Of a stretch of 40,109 nt of DNA, positions 26,093 to 34,787 are shown piece by piece. Every line of letters starts with the position of its first letter. The first letter of the stretch is position 1. A program made the translations under genes and the position numbers. The stretch covers positions 1-40,109 of the forward strand of contig QCEQ01000013.1 of assembly GCA_003278525.1 (NCBI GenBank), in the 5' to 3' direction. A model generated the notes under the pieces. That model was not told the origin of the DNA. It worked only from the letters and a program-made list of their open reading frames with translations, and ran no database searches. Source of the DNA: Prochlorococcus sp. AG-355-P16. Its GTDB lineage: Bacteria > Cyanobacteriota > Cyanobacteriia > PCC-6307 > Cyanobiaceae.

Positions 26093-27733
26093 ATGTCCAA
26101 AGATCCCGGAAGAATTTTGATCTTTGATACAACTCTTCGAGATGGAGAGCAATCTCCTGGTGCCAGTCTAAATCTTGAAGAAAAGCTAGCTATTGCGCAT
26201 CAATTAGCAAGATTAGGAGTTGATGTTATTGAAGCTGGATTCCCTTTCGCAAGTCCTGGAGATTTTAAAGCTGTTAATAAAATTGCCAATACAGTAGGGA
26301 AAGAAAATGGACCTATAATATGCGGCTTAGCTAGAGCTTCTAAAGGAGACATAAAAGCGTGTTACGAAGCAGTAAGTCCAGCTCCCAAGAAAAGAATACA
26401 TACTTTTATTGCGACTAGTGATATTCACCTTAAACATAAACTTAAAAAATCCAGAAAAGATGTTCTCCAAATAGTTCCAGAAATGGTTCATTATGCAAAA
26501 TCATTAGTTGATGACATTGAGTTTTCTTGTGAAGATGCTTCAAGGAGTGATCCTGATTTTTTATACGAAGTGATTCAACTAGCAATTTCGGCAGGAGCGA
26601 CAACAATCAATATCCCTGATACTGTTGGATTTACAACTCCTAGTGAATTTGGCAAACTAATTAGCGATATAAATAAAAATGTTCCAAATATTGATGAGGC
26701 AGTAATCTCAGTTCATGGTCATAATGATTTGGGTTTAGCAGTAGCCAATTTTCTTGAGGCAGTAAAAAATGGAGCCAGACAACTCGAATGTACTATTAAT
26801 GGAATTGGTGAAAGAGCGGGAAATGCCTCTCTTGAAGAATTAGTAATGACACTGCATGTTAGGAAAAGTTTTTTTAATAGTTTTTTCAAAAGAAATCCAG
26901 ATTCACCAACTCCTCTTACGGCAATAAGAACAGAAGAAATAACTAAAACTTCTAGACTTGTTTCCAACCTAACTGGAATGACAGTACAACCTAATAAAGC
27001 AATTGTGGGAGCTAACGCTTTTGCGCATGAGTCAGGTATTCATCAGGATGGGGTATTAAAAAATAGACTAACTTACGAAATAATCGATGCCAAAACTGTT
27101 GGTTTGAGCGACAACAAAATATCTTTGGGGAAACTGAGTGGAAGAAGTGCAGTTAGAGCAAGATTAGAAGAGATGGGATATGACTTGAGCCGAGAAGATT
27201 TAAATGATGCTTTTGCTCGTTTTAAAGATTTAGCTGACAGGAAAAGAGAAATTACTGATAGAGACTTAGAAGCAATTGTTAGTGAACAAGTTCAGCTCCC
27301 AGAAGCTAAATTTCAATTAAGTCTTGTTCAAGTAAGTTGCGGTAACGCATCTAAACCTACTGCCACCATTTCGCTCCTAAACACAGAAGATAATACTGAG
27401 GATACTGCTGTATCAATAGGGACTGGACCCGTTGATGCTGTATGTGAGGCTTTAAATAAATTAGCTAAAGTACCTAATGAATTAATTGAATTTTCTGTCA
27501 AGTCGGTAACAGAAGGAATTGATGCATTGGGCGAAGTAACAATAAGAATTAGAAGGGATAATAAAATATATTCTGGTCACTCTGCTGACACGGATGTCGT
27601 AGTTGCTGCAGCAAATGCTTACGTAAATGCTTTAAATAGGCTTGTATTTTCTGAGAAAAAAAATTCAATTCATCCGCAATTTGATAATTTAGAAAATTCT
27701 GATAATGAATTTCTATCTAATCCTACAAAATAA
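26093..27733 (+). CDS. leuA: 2-isopropylmalate synthase
   Basis: Condenses acetyl-CoA with 2-ketoisovalerate; first committed step of leucine synthesis. 546 residues. Catalytic [13 protein letters not shown] (Arg16, metal-binding Asp17), metal His208 and His210 in [46 protein letters not shown] and a C-terminal LeuA-type allosteric domain ([19 protein letters not shown] onward) that normally senses leucine. The ATG lies in an AT-rich leader (TTAAATAATAGCTATAG). The product of the next gene, a small membrane protein 82 bases away, has no evident link. Confidence 0.96.
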   Translation: MSKDPGRILIFDTTLRDGEQSPGASLNLEEKLAIAHQLARLGVDVIEAGFPFASPGDFKAVNKIANTVGKENGPIICGLARASKGDIKACYEAVSPAPKKRIHTFIATSDIHLKHKLKKSRKDVLQIVPEMVHYAKSLVDDIEFSCEDASRSDPDFLYEVIQLAISAGATTINIPDTVGFTTPSEFGKLISDINKNVPNIDEAVISVHGHNDLGLAVANFLEAVKNGARQLECTINGIGERAGNASLEELVMTLHVRKSFFNSFFKRNPDSPTPLTAIRTEEITKTSRLVSNLTGMTVQPNKAIVGANAFAHESGIHQDGVLKNRLTYEIIDAKTVGLSDNKISLGKLSGRSAVRARLEEMGYDLSREDLNDAFARFKDLADRKREITDRDLEAIVSEQVQLPEAKFQLSLVQVSCGNASKPTATISLLNTEDNTEDTAVSIGTGPVDAVCEALNKLAKVPNELIEFSVKSVTEGIDALGEVTIRIRRDNKIYSGHSADTDVVVAAANAYVNALNRLVFSEKKNSIHPQFDNLENSDNEFLSNPTK

Positions 27734-27815
27734 ATTATTTCTTAGGATTATTAAGTAGCATTAAAAAATAGTCTCTTAATACTGTAGATTTATTCTATAG
27801 CTAAAGCAGTAAATA

Positions 27816-28208
27816 ATGAGAGAAAGGATACTTGGATATTGGGCACTTTCCTGGGTTGGATTAATCGGCAACATAATTGCACTTCCAATAATCGCGTTAA
27901 TTATAAGTTATGGGCCTCCACTAAAAGTTGCGAATATAACTCTTGCCATAAGTCTTGGATGGCCTGCTGCGATTGTTGGAATAGTTTCTTCAGCAGCACT
28001 TTTAGCAGAGAGAAAATGGGGAGTAACTTTAACTCTAGTATCTTTATCAATGGTAATTTCTGGTATGGGTCCTTATTCAGTTGTAAGGCTCATAACTCTT
28101 CAAGACATTTATGGAATTGGTGGATTTTCTCTTTTAATAACATTATTAAGTACGTTGGCTCTTCTTTATTGGTGTAATCCAAAACATCGAAGAAGTATTA
28201 GATTATAA
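27816..28208 (+). CDS. Conserved hypothetical four-helix membrane protein
   Basis: Unrecognised 130-residue integral membrane protein. Four hydrophobic segments at about 10-31 (SWVGLIGNIIALPIIALIISY), 37-62, 69-90 and 97-120, with short loops and basic ends (RKW in the middle, KHRRSIR at the C-terminus). The regular helix spacing and absence of charged residues in helices fit a small membrane protein family rather than a random frame. It follows leuA by 82 bases and is convergent with the HD-domain phosphohydrolase (8 bases between stops). A second frame on the same strand is open through most of this gene but is Cys/Trp/Asn-rich and rejected. Confidence 0.7.
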   Translation: MRERILGYWALSWVGLIGNIIALPIIALIISYGPPLKVANITLAISLGWPAAIVGIVSSAALLAERKWGVTLTLVSLSMVISGMGPYSVVRLITLQDIYGIGGFSLLITLLSTLALLYWCNPKHRRSIRL

Positions 28209-28216
28209 AATTAAAA

Positions 28217-29689
28217 TTAAGAAAAAGTATTATTCTTGCTGGCTGGATACTGAATTCTTCTATGTCTAATTCTTTTCCACACATTCAAGAATGCCTTTTT
28301 TATTAGAAAAATTTCACCTTTCGATAAATTACTATCATCTAATTGCCCATCTTTCTGACGCGAGTAAATAATGTTAGATATTGTTTCCAAAGCTTTTTCG
28401 TCAGATGCATTAATGTTCATAGCTCTTAGTGCTGCTTCACATCCATCTGCAAGCATTAAAATAGCTGTTTCCTTTGACTGAGGAATTGGGCCTTTGTATC
28501 TAAAATAATATTCATTAATATCTAGATTTTTTTCTTTAGCTTTTTGAAAAAAATATCCCATTTTTAAGGTTCCCTGATGTTCAGGGATAAAATTAGATAT
28601 CAATTTAGGTAGTCTATTTTTTCTTGCAAATTTTAATCCTTCATCAACGTGTGCCTGTAAAACTTCTGCACTTTTAATCGGATCATCTAATTCGTCATGT
28701 GGATTTTTTGAACCATCCTGATTTTCGATAAACCATTTAGGTGCATGTAATTTACCAATATCATGATATAAAGCTCCAGTTTTAACTAGATCAATATCAC
28801 CTCCAATAATTCTTGTTGCCTCCTCTGCTAAACCACATATAAGTAAAGTATGTTCAAAAGTACCAGGAGCTTCGAGTGACAATCTTCTAATTAGAGGTTT
28901 CTCCTTATCAGCCAATTCAAGTAATCTTGCTTTAGTTAATAATCCGAATAGAGATTCAAAAATAGGAATAAATAAAATTGTAAAAAGCATTACAATTGCC
29001 AATAACAAAGAATCCGAAAATATATTTCCATTAACTAAAGTAAAATCTTGGTTATTAACAAGAGATATTTTATCTTTACCTATCAATATCCATTGACTTA
29101 AGAATGATCCTATGGGTACAAAAATTGATAGTTGAAGTAACTGAGCTCTACTTCTTATTCTTCCTCCAAGTATAGATACTACTGAAGAGCAAACTAATAA
29201 AATAAAAAATAAATTATTATTTATAGCAACTGCTGGGTCAGGCCAACTAAAGCTTGCTATTGATACCCAAGCTAAAGCTGTTATGCTTCCCATCCCTTGA
29301 GATATTATTAATGCCGGCGGAATTATCATAGATAATGGACTTATGGTTGAAGCTGAGACTAATTTCGTAACTTGAACTGCTAAAAGAAGAGTAATGATCA
29401 AGAAGATCTGTCTGGAGGAAATTGTGGGATTCTCTTTTTTTGAAACTAATATTAAAACTCCTGAACTAATAAGTATTTCGGAAAAGGTCAAAAGCCAAGA
29501 AAAAAATTCTGCACTATTCAAAGGCGAGATTAGAAGTAGTTGATAAGAAGAAATTATTGAAATTAAGATACATACTAAAAAAATTATGAGATTATCTATT
29601 CTTGAAATTTTAATTGGTTGCTTTACAGGAACTTGGGTTCGCCTCCACAGGTAAAACAATTTTTTTAAGGTAGTTGTAATGTTTTGCAC
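28217..29689 (-). CDS. Membrane HD-domain phosphohydrolase (PgpH-like)
   Basis: Polytopic membrane protein with a cytoplasmic C-terminal HD domain, 490 residues. The N-terminal half (about 30-250) has several helices starting at IDNLIIFLVCILISIISSY; the linker RLLELADKEKPLIRRL leads to the HD domain, with His280 in GTFEHTLLICGLAEEA, His309-Asp310 in TGALYHDIGKLHAPKWF, the NPHDELDDPIKSAEVLQAHV region and DGCEAALRAM. This matches the 7TM-HD proteins that include the cyclic-di-AMP phosphodiesterase PgpH. The large extracytoplasmic HDED domain of typical PgpH is missing, which makes this a short form. Function as c-di-AMP hydrolase is inference. Confidence 0.85.
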   Translation of the reverse strand: MQNITTTLKKLFYLWRRTQVPVKQPIKISRIDNLIIFLVCILISIISSYQLLLISPLNSAEFFSWLLTFSEILISSGVLILVSKKENPTISSRQIFLIITLLLAVQVTKLVSASTISPLSMIIPPALIISQGMGSITALAWVSIASFSWPDPAVAINNNLFFILLVCSSVVSILGGRIRSRAQLLQLSIFVPIGSFLSQWILIGKDKISLVNNQDFTLVNGNIFSDSLLLAIVMLFTILFIPIFESLFGLLTKARLLELADKEKPLIRRLSLEAPGTFEHTLLICGLAEEATRIIGGDIDLVKTGALYHDIGKLHAPKWFIENQDGSKNPHDELDDPIKSAEVLQAHVDEGLKFARKNRLPKLISNFIPEHQGTLKMGYFFQKAKEKNLDINEYYFRYKGPIPQSKETAILMLADGCEAALRAMNINASDEKALETISNIIYSRQKDGQLDDSNLSKGEIFLIKKAFLNVWKRIRHRRIQYPASKNNTFS

Positions 29690-29745
29690 AGAATATAAAT
29701 AAATCTATTTGAATAATTTAGAATTATAGGCATGCTAGGTGTAAA

Positions 29746-29752
29746 AAGGAGA
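29746..29752 (+). promoter_or_regulatory. Strong ribosome binding site of folD
   Basis: AAGGAGA lies 11 bases before the folD ATG at 29764. Shine-Dalgarno matches of this strength are uncommon in this window, and it fixes the start choice. Confidence 0.7.
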
Positions 29753-29763
29753 TGTTTTTCTAA

Positions 29764-30660
29764 ATGTCATTAAAATTAGACGGTAAAAAATTATCTCTTG
29801 AAATTGAAGAAAGATTAAATAACTATATCTCTAGTAATAAAAAAATTGCAAAAAGAGCTCCAGGTTTAGCTGTGATAAGAATAGGTGAAGACCCTGCGAG
29901 TGGTGTTTACGTAAATAACAAGGAAAAAGCTTGTTCAAGGGTTGGAATAAAGAGCTTTATCTTTCATCTAAAAGATAATGTAGAGCAAAAAGAAGTTGAA
30001 GAATTAATAGGCAAAATTAATTCTGATAAGGATATTGATGGAATGTTGCTACAACTTCCCATCCCAAAGAAGTTTGATGAGCAAAAACTGATCAGCCATA
30101 TTAATCCAAGCAAAGATGTTGATGGATTAAATGAGATAAACATCGGCAAATTAGTAAAAAATGAGCCTGCGATGAGATCATGCACACCAGCTGGAATTAT
30201 TAATTTATTAAGATCCCAAAATATTACAATTGAAGGCAAGAAAATTGTTGTTATCGGAAGAAGTTTGCTTGTTGGGAAACCGCTATCGCTTATGTTGTTG
30301 AATCTAAATGGCACTGTAACAATGACTCATTCAAAAACATTAAATTTAAATAAGATCTGTAGAGAGGCCGACATTCTAATTGTGGCTGCAGGAAAGCCCA
30401 ATCTTATTGATTCTAGTTTTGTGAAAAAAGGAGCAGTAATTATTGATGTTGGGATACATAGATTAAAAAGTTCTGATAAAAATCAAACCAGATTATGTGG
30501 CGATGTATTATTAGAGGATGTCATTTCTAGAGTATTTGCTTATACCCCTGTACCAGGAGGTGTTGGACCAATGACGGTAACAATGTTACTTGTAAATACT
30601 ATTTTTAGCTGGCAAAAACAATTTGGTTTATCATCAACTCTTAATGACCTTTTGCCATAA
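29764..30660 (+). CDS. folD: Bifunctional methylene-THF dehydrogenase / methenyl-THF cyclohydrolase
   Basis: Interconverts 5,10-methylene-, methenyl- and 10-formyl-THF, supplying formyl groups for purines and initiator tRNA. 298 residues. Family motifs: [30 protein letters not shown] with the catalytic Lys, [44 protein letters not shown] (dinucleotide site) and the C-terminal [17 protein letters not shown]. Start fixed by the strong ribosome site. crtE and the divergent PAP2-like gene follow on the same strand with gaps of 36 and 13 bases. Confidence 0.96.
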   Translation: MSLKLDGKKLSLEIEERLNNYISSNKKIAKRAPGLAVIRIGEDPASGVYVNNKEKACSRVGIKSFIFHLKDNVEQKEVEELIGKINSDKDIDGMLLQLPIPKKFDEQKLISHINPSKDVDGLNEINIGKLVKNEPAMRSCTPAGIINLLRSQNITIEGKKIVVIGRSLLVGKPLSLMLLNLNGTVTMTHSKTLNLNKICREADILIVAAGKPNLIDSSFVKKGAVIIDVGIHRLKSSDKNQTRLCGDVLLEDVISRVFAYTPVPGGVGPMTVTMLLVNTIFSWQKQFGLSSTLNDLLP

Positions 30661-30696
30661 AATCCAAGATGAAAATTTTTCTACTAAAGGTATAAA

Positions 30697-31599
30697 ATGA
30701 CTGAAGTTATAGATAGTATTTCTGATTTTGAAAAATATCTTAAAAAAACAAAAAAGGTTGTAGAAGAAGCGCTTGATTTTTCCTTGGGCCCTGAGAATCC
30801 AGAAATTTTAAGAGAATCAATGAGATATTCCCTTTTAGCTGGTGGGAAGAGAATACGTCCAATTTTATGTTTAGCATCTTGCTCACTAGCTGGAGGAGAA
30901 CCTTCTCTTGCTGTACCAACTGCAGTAGCAATAGAAATGATCCATACAATGTCCTTGATTCATGATGATCTACCAGCTATGGATAATGATGATTTAAGGA
31001 GAGGTAGGCCGACAAATCATAAAGTATATGGAGATGCAATAGCTATTCTTGCAGGCGATGCTTTATTAACCAGGGCCTTTGAAATGGTCTCTTTAAGAAG
31101 TCCTGGCGTCGATCCAAATAGATTATTAAATGTAGTTGGCGAATTATCTTTAGTTGCTGGTGCACCAGGCCTAGTAGGCGGACAAGTTGTTGACTTGGAA
31201 TGCGAAGGCAAAGAAGTCGACCTTGAAACTCTTGAATATATTCATCTTCATAAGACCGGGGCATTATTAAAGGCTTGCGTAAGAACAGGCGCAATGATTG
31301 CAGGCGCTAACGAAAAACTATTACAGGCTCTCACAACATATGCAGAGGGAATTGGCTTAGCCTTCCAAATAATAGATGATATTCTTGATTTAACTTCCAG
31401 TAGTGAAAAGCTTGGTAAAACTGCAGGCAAAGATCTTTTAGCGGACAAGATTACTTACCCTAAATTACTTGGAATGGAGGAGTCAAAGAAAAGAGCATTT
31501 GATTTGGTTGAAAAAGCAAAAAAAGCAATTGAACCTTGGGGTGCAGATGCAAAATATTTAATATCATTAGCCGACTTTATTACAAATAGAGATAGATAA
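30697..31599 (+). CDS. crtE: Geranylgeranyl diphosphate synthase
   Basis: Trans-type short-chain prenyltransferase making GGPP for carotenoids, phytyl chlorophyll and quinones. 300 residues. First aspartate-rich motif [13 protein letters not shown] around 90-99, of the bacterial/plant type with the two-residue insert that sets GGPP/FPP length; second aspartate-rich motif [10 protein letters not shown] at 225-233; [12 protein letters not shown] and [19 protein letters not shown] match. The CrtE name is the cyanobacterial convention; FPP synthase is a less likely alternative. Lies between folD and the PAP2-like gene. Confidence 0.93.
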   Translation: MTEVIDSISDFEKYLKKTKKVVEEALDFSLGPENPEILRESMRYSLLAGGKRIRPILCLASCSLAGGEPSLAVPTAVAIEMIHTMSLIHDDLPAMDNDDLRRGRPTNHKVYGDAIAILAGDALLTRAFEMVSLRSPGVDPNRLLNVVGELSLVAGAPGLVGGQVVDLECEGKEVDLETLEYIHLHKTGALLKACVRTGAMIAGANEKLLQALTTYAEGIGLAFQIIDDILDLTSSSEKLGKTAGKDLLADKITYPKLLGMEESKKRAFDLVEKAKKAIEPWGADAKYLISLADFITNRDR

Positions 31600-31612
31600 T
31601 TAGTTTTGATTT

Positions 31613-32092
31613 ATGTCTGAGTTTTTATCCTTTTTTAATAATTCAGTTCTTTTCTGGAGCTTATTATCCTGTTTACTAGCGCAATTTTTAAAAATTATAT
31701 TCAATTTTTTTTCAACTGGTGAGATAAGATTTGGAATTATGTTCGAGACGGGTGGTATGCCTTCAAGTCATTCCGCCTTAATAACTGGTGCTACATCTGG
31801 TATAGGTTATGAATTGGGATTTGATAGCTCAATATTCGCATTATCAGTTGCTGTAGCTCTAATAGTTATGTATGACGCTAGTGGTGTTCGAAAATCAGCT
31901 GGAATTCAAGCTGCAGAAATCAATAAACTATCAAAAAAACTAGACCCTCAATCTGAATTACTTTTAAAAGAAACCCTAGGCCATACAAAAATTGAAGTCA
32001 TAGTGGGGAGTTTTTTAGGACCATTAATCACTTTGCCTGGAATGTTTTTTTTAGGTTCCCCTCTCAAAATATTTAATTTGATAATAAATTAA
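31613..32092 (+). CDS. Divergent PAP2 (DUF212) family membrane protein
   Basis: Small integral membrane protein, 159 residues, of the divergent PAP2 family. Signature GGMPSSHSALITGATSGIGYELGFDSS then VAVALIVMYDASGVRKSAGIQA and the late TKIEVIVGSFLGP, the truncated acid-phosphatase core with the SxxxH-type motif. About four membrane segments. Classic PAP2 enzymes dephosphorylate lipid phosphates; as it sits 13 bases downstream of crtE, a prenyl-diphosphate phosphatase role is tempting but unproven. It converges on the cobyrinate synthase gene and shares a TTAA with it. Confidence 0.88.
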   Translation: MSEFLSFFNNSVLFWSLLSCLLAQFLKIIFNFFSTGEIRFGIMFETGGMPSSHSALITGATSGIGYELGFDSSIFALSVAVALIVMYDASGVRKSAGIQAAEINKLSKKLDPQSELLLKETLGHTKIEVIVGSFLGPLITLPGMFFLGSPLKIFNLIIN

Positions 32093-33480
32093 GAATTCTT
32101 TGAAAAAGTAATTTGGGTGGCATCTATAAAGTTTTTTGCGACTTCTGGAGAACTTGGCAAATGTAAGTGAATCCAACTTGCATGTAATTTTTTATCAAAA
32201 AAGCCTTCATTTTTGTATTCGGTATTCCAAGATTTAATTTTCCATGGGGAAGAAAGGTTCTTCTGATGCTCAGCTTTTCCTAAATCAAGTTCAGATAAAT
32301 TATTTTCGATATCCCAATAATGAAATTCATGTCCTCTAATTAATTGATTTTGTTTAATGATTGGAGTATCTTTTAAACCCTCAATATATCTATAACCTAC
32401 TGAAAGTTTACTTTTTCTTGATCTAAAAGGCAGAATGCCACTCATTTTATGATTATTACCATTTTTGTCTTTTATAAAGTCTCCTAAAATCATCATCCCT
32501 CCACACTCAGCATATATAAATCCATTTTTGCGGAATTTCCTTAACGAATTTAAGCTTTTTGTAGAGTTACTTATATGATCAGCATATTTTTCAGGGAACC
32601 CCCCAGGAATAATTAAAGAAGAAGCCTCATTAGGTATTTCTTCATCATCATAAACACTCCATGAAATCAATGGAATGCCTATTTCACTCAAAAACTCCTT
32701 AGTTTCAGGGTATTGAAAGTGAAAGATTTTATCTTCTGCAATTGCGATAGGTTTACTTTTGTCTATTTTTAAATCTTTAAAATTGAAAGAATTAAACACT
32801 TTCTTTTGAGGAGATTTCAGAAATTTAATAAGAGAAAAAACATCAAGATTTCTTTCGGCGAAATTTGCAAAATATTCAACATCAATTTTTTTTCCATTAT
32901 CCATTGGAGATATCAAACCTAAATTAGCTTTGTTTAAAGTTATTTTTGAATCAGATGGTAAAAAACCAAGAATTTCGATACCTTCATTTTTAAAAACTTC
33001 TTTAATTAATTTCTTATGTCTATCTGAATTAACGTTGTTAAATATAATTCCTGCAATTGACAACTCACTATCGAAATCTCTAAAACCTCGAATAGTCGCC
33101 AAAAGAGAGGCTACTTGACCTCTAGCATTAACAATAAAAATTATAGGAGCATTGAGAAGCTTAGAGATATTTGCTGTACTGGAATAGGTTGTTGACCCTA
33201 GTCCATCAAAAAGGCCCATTGCTCCTTCAATTAACGAGAATTCATATTTCAAAGAATGTTTAAAAAAACTTTCTTGAACCCATTCCTCACCACTTAAAAA
33301 AATATCTAAATTCCTGCAAATAGGTTGGCCAATTGAGCTAAGTTGTTGTTGATCAAGATAATCTGGGCCAACCTTAAAAGTTTGTATCTTTATACCTTTT
33401 GAGAACGCCCAACAAGATAGCAAAAGAGATAAGGTAGTTTTCCCGCTATCAGTTGAAGGAGAAGATATTACACAAGGCAT
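32089..33480 (-). CDS. cbiA: Cobyrinate a,c-diamide synthase
   Basis: Amidates the a and c carboxylates of cobyrinic acid in cobalamin synthesis, using glutamine and ATP. 463 residues. The N-terminal DTBS-like ATPase domain has the P-loop SPSTDSGKTTLSLLLS, and KVGPDYLDQQQLS; the C-terminal class I amidotransferase-like domain has IPGGFPEKYADHIS, the catalytic cysteine in GFIYAECGGMMILGD and the terminal SWIHLHLPSSPE histidine. It fits CbiA/CobB of the de novo corrin pathway. The start is 3 bases after the opcA stop, so it belongs to the zwf-opcA unit. Confidence 0.93.
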   Translation of the reverse strand: MPCVISSPSTDSGKTTLSLLLSCWAFSKGIKIQTFKVGPDYLDQQQLSSIGQPICRNLDIFLSGEEWVQESFFKHSLKYEFSLIEGAMGLFDGLGSTTYSSTANISKLLNAPIIFIVNARGQVASLLATIRGFRDFDSELSIAGIIFNNVNSDRHKKLIKEVFKNEGIEILGFLPSDSKITLNKANLGLISPMDNGKKIDVEYFANFAERNLDVFSLIKFLKSPQKKVFNSFNFKDLKIDKSKPIAIAEDKIFHFQYPETKEFLSEIGIPLISWSVYDDEEIPNEASSLIIPGGFPEKYADHISNSTKSLNSLRKFRKNGFIYAECGGMMILGDFIKDKNGNNHKMSGILPFRSRKSKLSVGYRYIEGLKDTPIIKQNQLIRGHEFHYWDIENNLSELDLGKAEHQKNLSSPWKIKSWNTEYKNEGFFDKKLHASWIHLHLPSSPEVAKNFIDATQITFSKNS

Positions 33481-33483
33481 CTA

Positions 33484-34785
33484 TTAGTTATTCAAACCAT
33501 TAAATATTTGAAGAGCTATTTTAATAGAATTTTCAAAAAGAGGACTGGTATTACCTCTACTACTTCCCAATAATTTACTAACATCGTACTCTGATGTAGA
33601 AAAAGAATTTGGAACAACTTGTTCTATTAATTCCATATTAGCCATTCCCCCTGCTTCAAGTCTCATACATTCCACTGACTCACAGCCAAGTATTACACAA
33701 GTGTTATTTTTTTGAACCTCACTAATTTTTGAAATCAGCCTCAATCCAATAACTTGTCCTAAATGAATACTTGGATTTCCCAAAGGTAAGGGATTAATTG
33801 ATGTAGAAATTATTTCGCCATTAATTCTTTCAAACTCTATTTTTGTTGATTCTGTATCCCTTTCAACTCTTAGAAAAGACCAACCAAGTTTATCGCTAAT
33901 CCATGAAATCAAGAACAACGCTTGAATCAAATGATCTCCTGCTATATCAATGTCAATATCAGTAATATGATCTAAAATTGGTCTCCTTGAAGGCGGATCA
34001 AAAATCATTGCCAATGATTCCCTCCAATTTTTTAATCTAACCCAATTCAAATCATTAATAGCTTTATTTGAATTACTTAATTGATCTAAAACTTTTAAAC
34101 ATCTTTGAGGCGATCCAAGAGCGGTGTCAATTATTAATCTTAGACCATTATCAGTAAAATATTCGAAGATTTCAGGCGACTCATCCAAGCTTCCATTCCA
34201 CCACAACCATGAAGGTAATTCATCAATAGATAATTCATCAATTATTTTTAATCCTGTATTAGATATTGAGGCCGAGCTCCCTCTAATAACAACTAAATCC
34301 CCGCAAATAGGTTGCATAGCTGGGGTATCACTTAATGGACAGTAAGCGGATACAAAAGTTTTGATATCTGAATTTTTATTTAATGTTGGCGCTAGAGTTA
34401 TTAATCTTCTTGGATTCAATGTACTTATCGTTGATTCAAAAAATTGTCCCCTAAAATCTTCAATGTCTTTATTAGATAAATTTTCCTTCAACAAATTCAA
34501 TAATTCTTCACTATTAAGTGAAGTAGTGATAGGAAGTCCTTGATCTAATATAAATTTTTTAGCAACTGCAATTATCTCTGAACTTAAATTTCCAGTAATT
34601 GGTCCATTTACTAATCCTTTTTGAACCAAACATTGTTCTAGCCAAGCAGGCTGCCAGACCATTAATGCGAAAGTATTAGCTCCACTATTATCTTTATCTT
34701 CTGAAATCCATAATTTATTAAGGTAATTAGAAATTTCCTGATAAGGAAGCTCTAAAGGGGTTTGTAGTGTAAGTTGAGGTTTCAT
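33484..34785 (-). CDS. opcA: Glucose-6-phosphate dehydrogenase assembly protein OpcA
   Basis: Cyanobacterial activator of G6PDH; promotes oligomerisation of Zwf and links it to redox control. 433 residues. Recognised from its place directly downstream of zwf (2 bases) and from family sequence such as LEQCLVQKGLVNGPITGN, LPSWLWWNGSLDESPEIFEYF, DSLGSPQR-type DTALGSPQRCLKVL, FDPPSRRPILDHITDIDIDIAGDHLIQALFLISWISDKLGW and GCESVECMRLEAGGMANMELIEQV. The Cys residues of the C-terminal region are candidates for thioredoxin control. cbiA follows after 3 bases. Confidence 0.93.
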   Translation of the reverse strand: MKPQLTLQTPLELPYQEISNYLNKLWISEDKDNSGANTFALMVWQPAWLEQCLVQKGLVNGPITGNLSSEIIAVAKKFILDQGLPITTSLNSEELLNLLKENLSNKDIEDFRGQFFESTISTLNPRRLITLAPTLNKNSDIKTFVSAYCPLSDTPAMQPICGDLVVIRGSSASISNTGLKIIDELSIDELPSWLWWNGSLDESPEIFEYFTDNGLRLIIDTALGSPQRCLKVLDQLSNSNKAINDLNWVRLKNWRESLAMIFDPPSRRPILDHITDIDIDIAGDHLIQALFLISWISDKLGWSFLRVERDTESTKIEFERINGEIISTSINPLPLGNPSIHLGQVIGLRLISKISEVQKNNTCVILGCESVECMRLEAGGMANMELIEQVVPNSFSTSEYDVSKLLGSSRGNTSPLFENSIKIALQIFNGLNN

Positions 34786-34787
34786 TT

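Noticed and set aside
27839..28177. A 112-codon open frame on the plus strand overlapping the small membrane protein
   Set aside because: It is rich in Cys, Trp, Asn and Ser, has no membrane or domain pattern, and lies in another frame of a better candidate.
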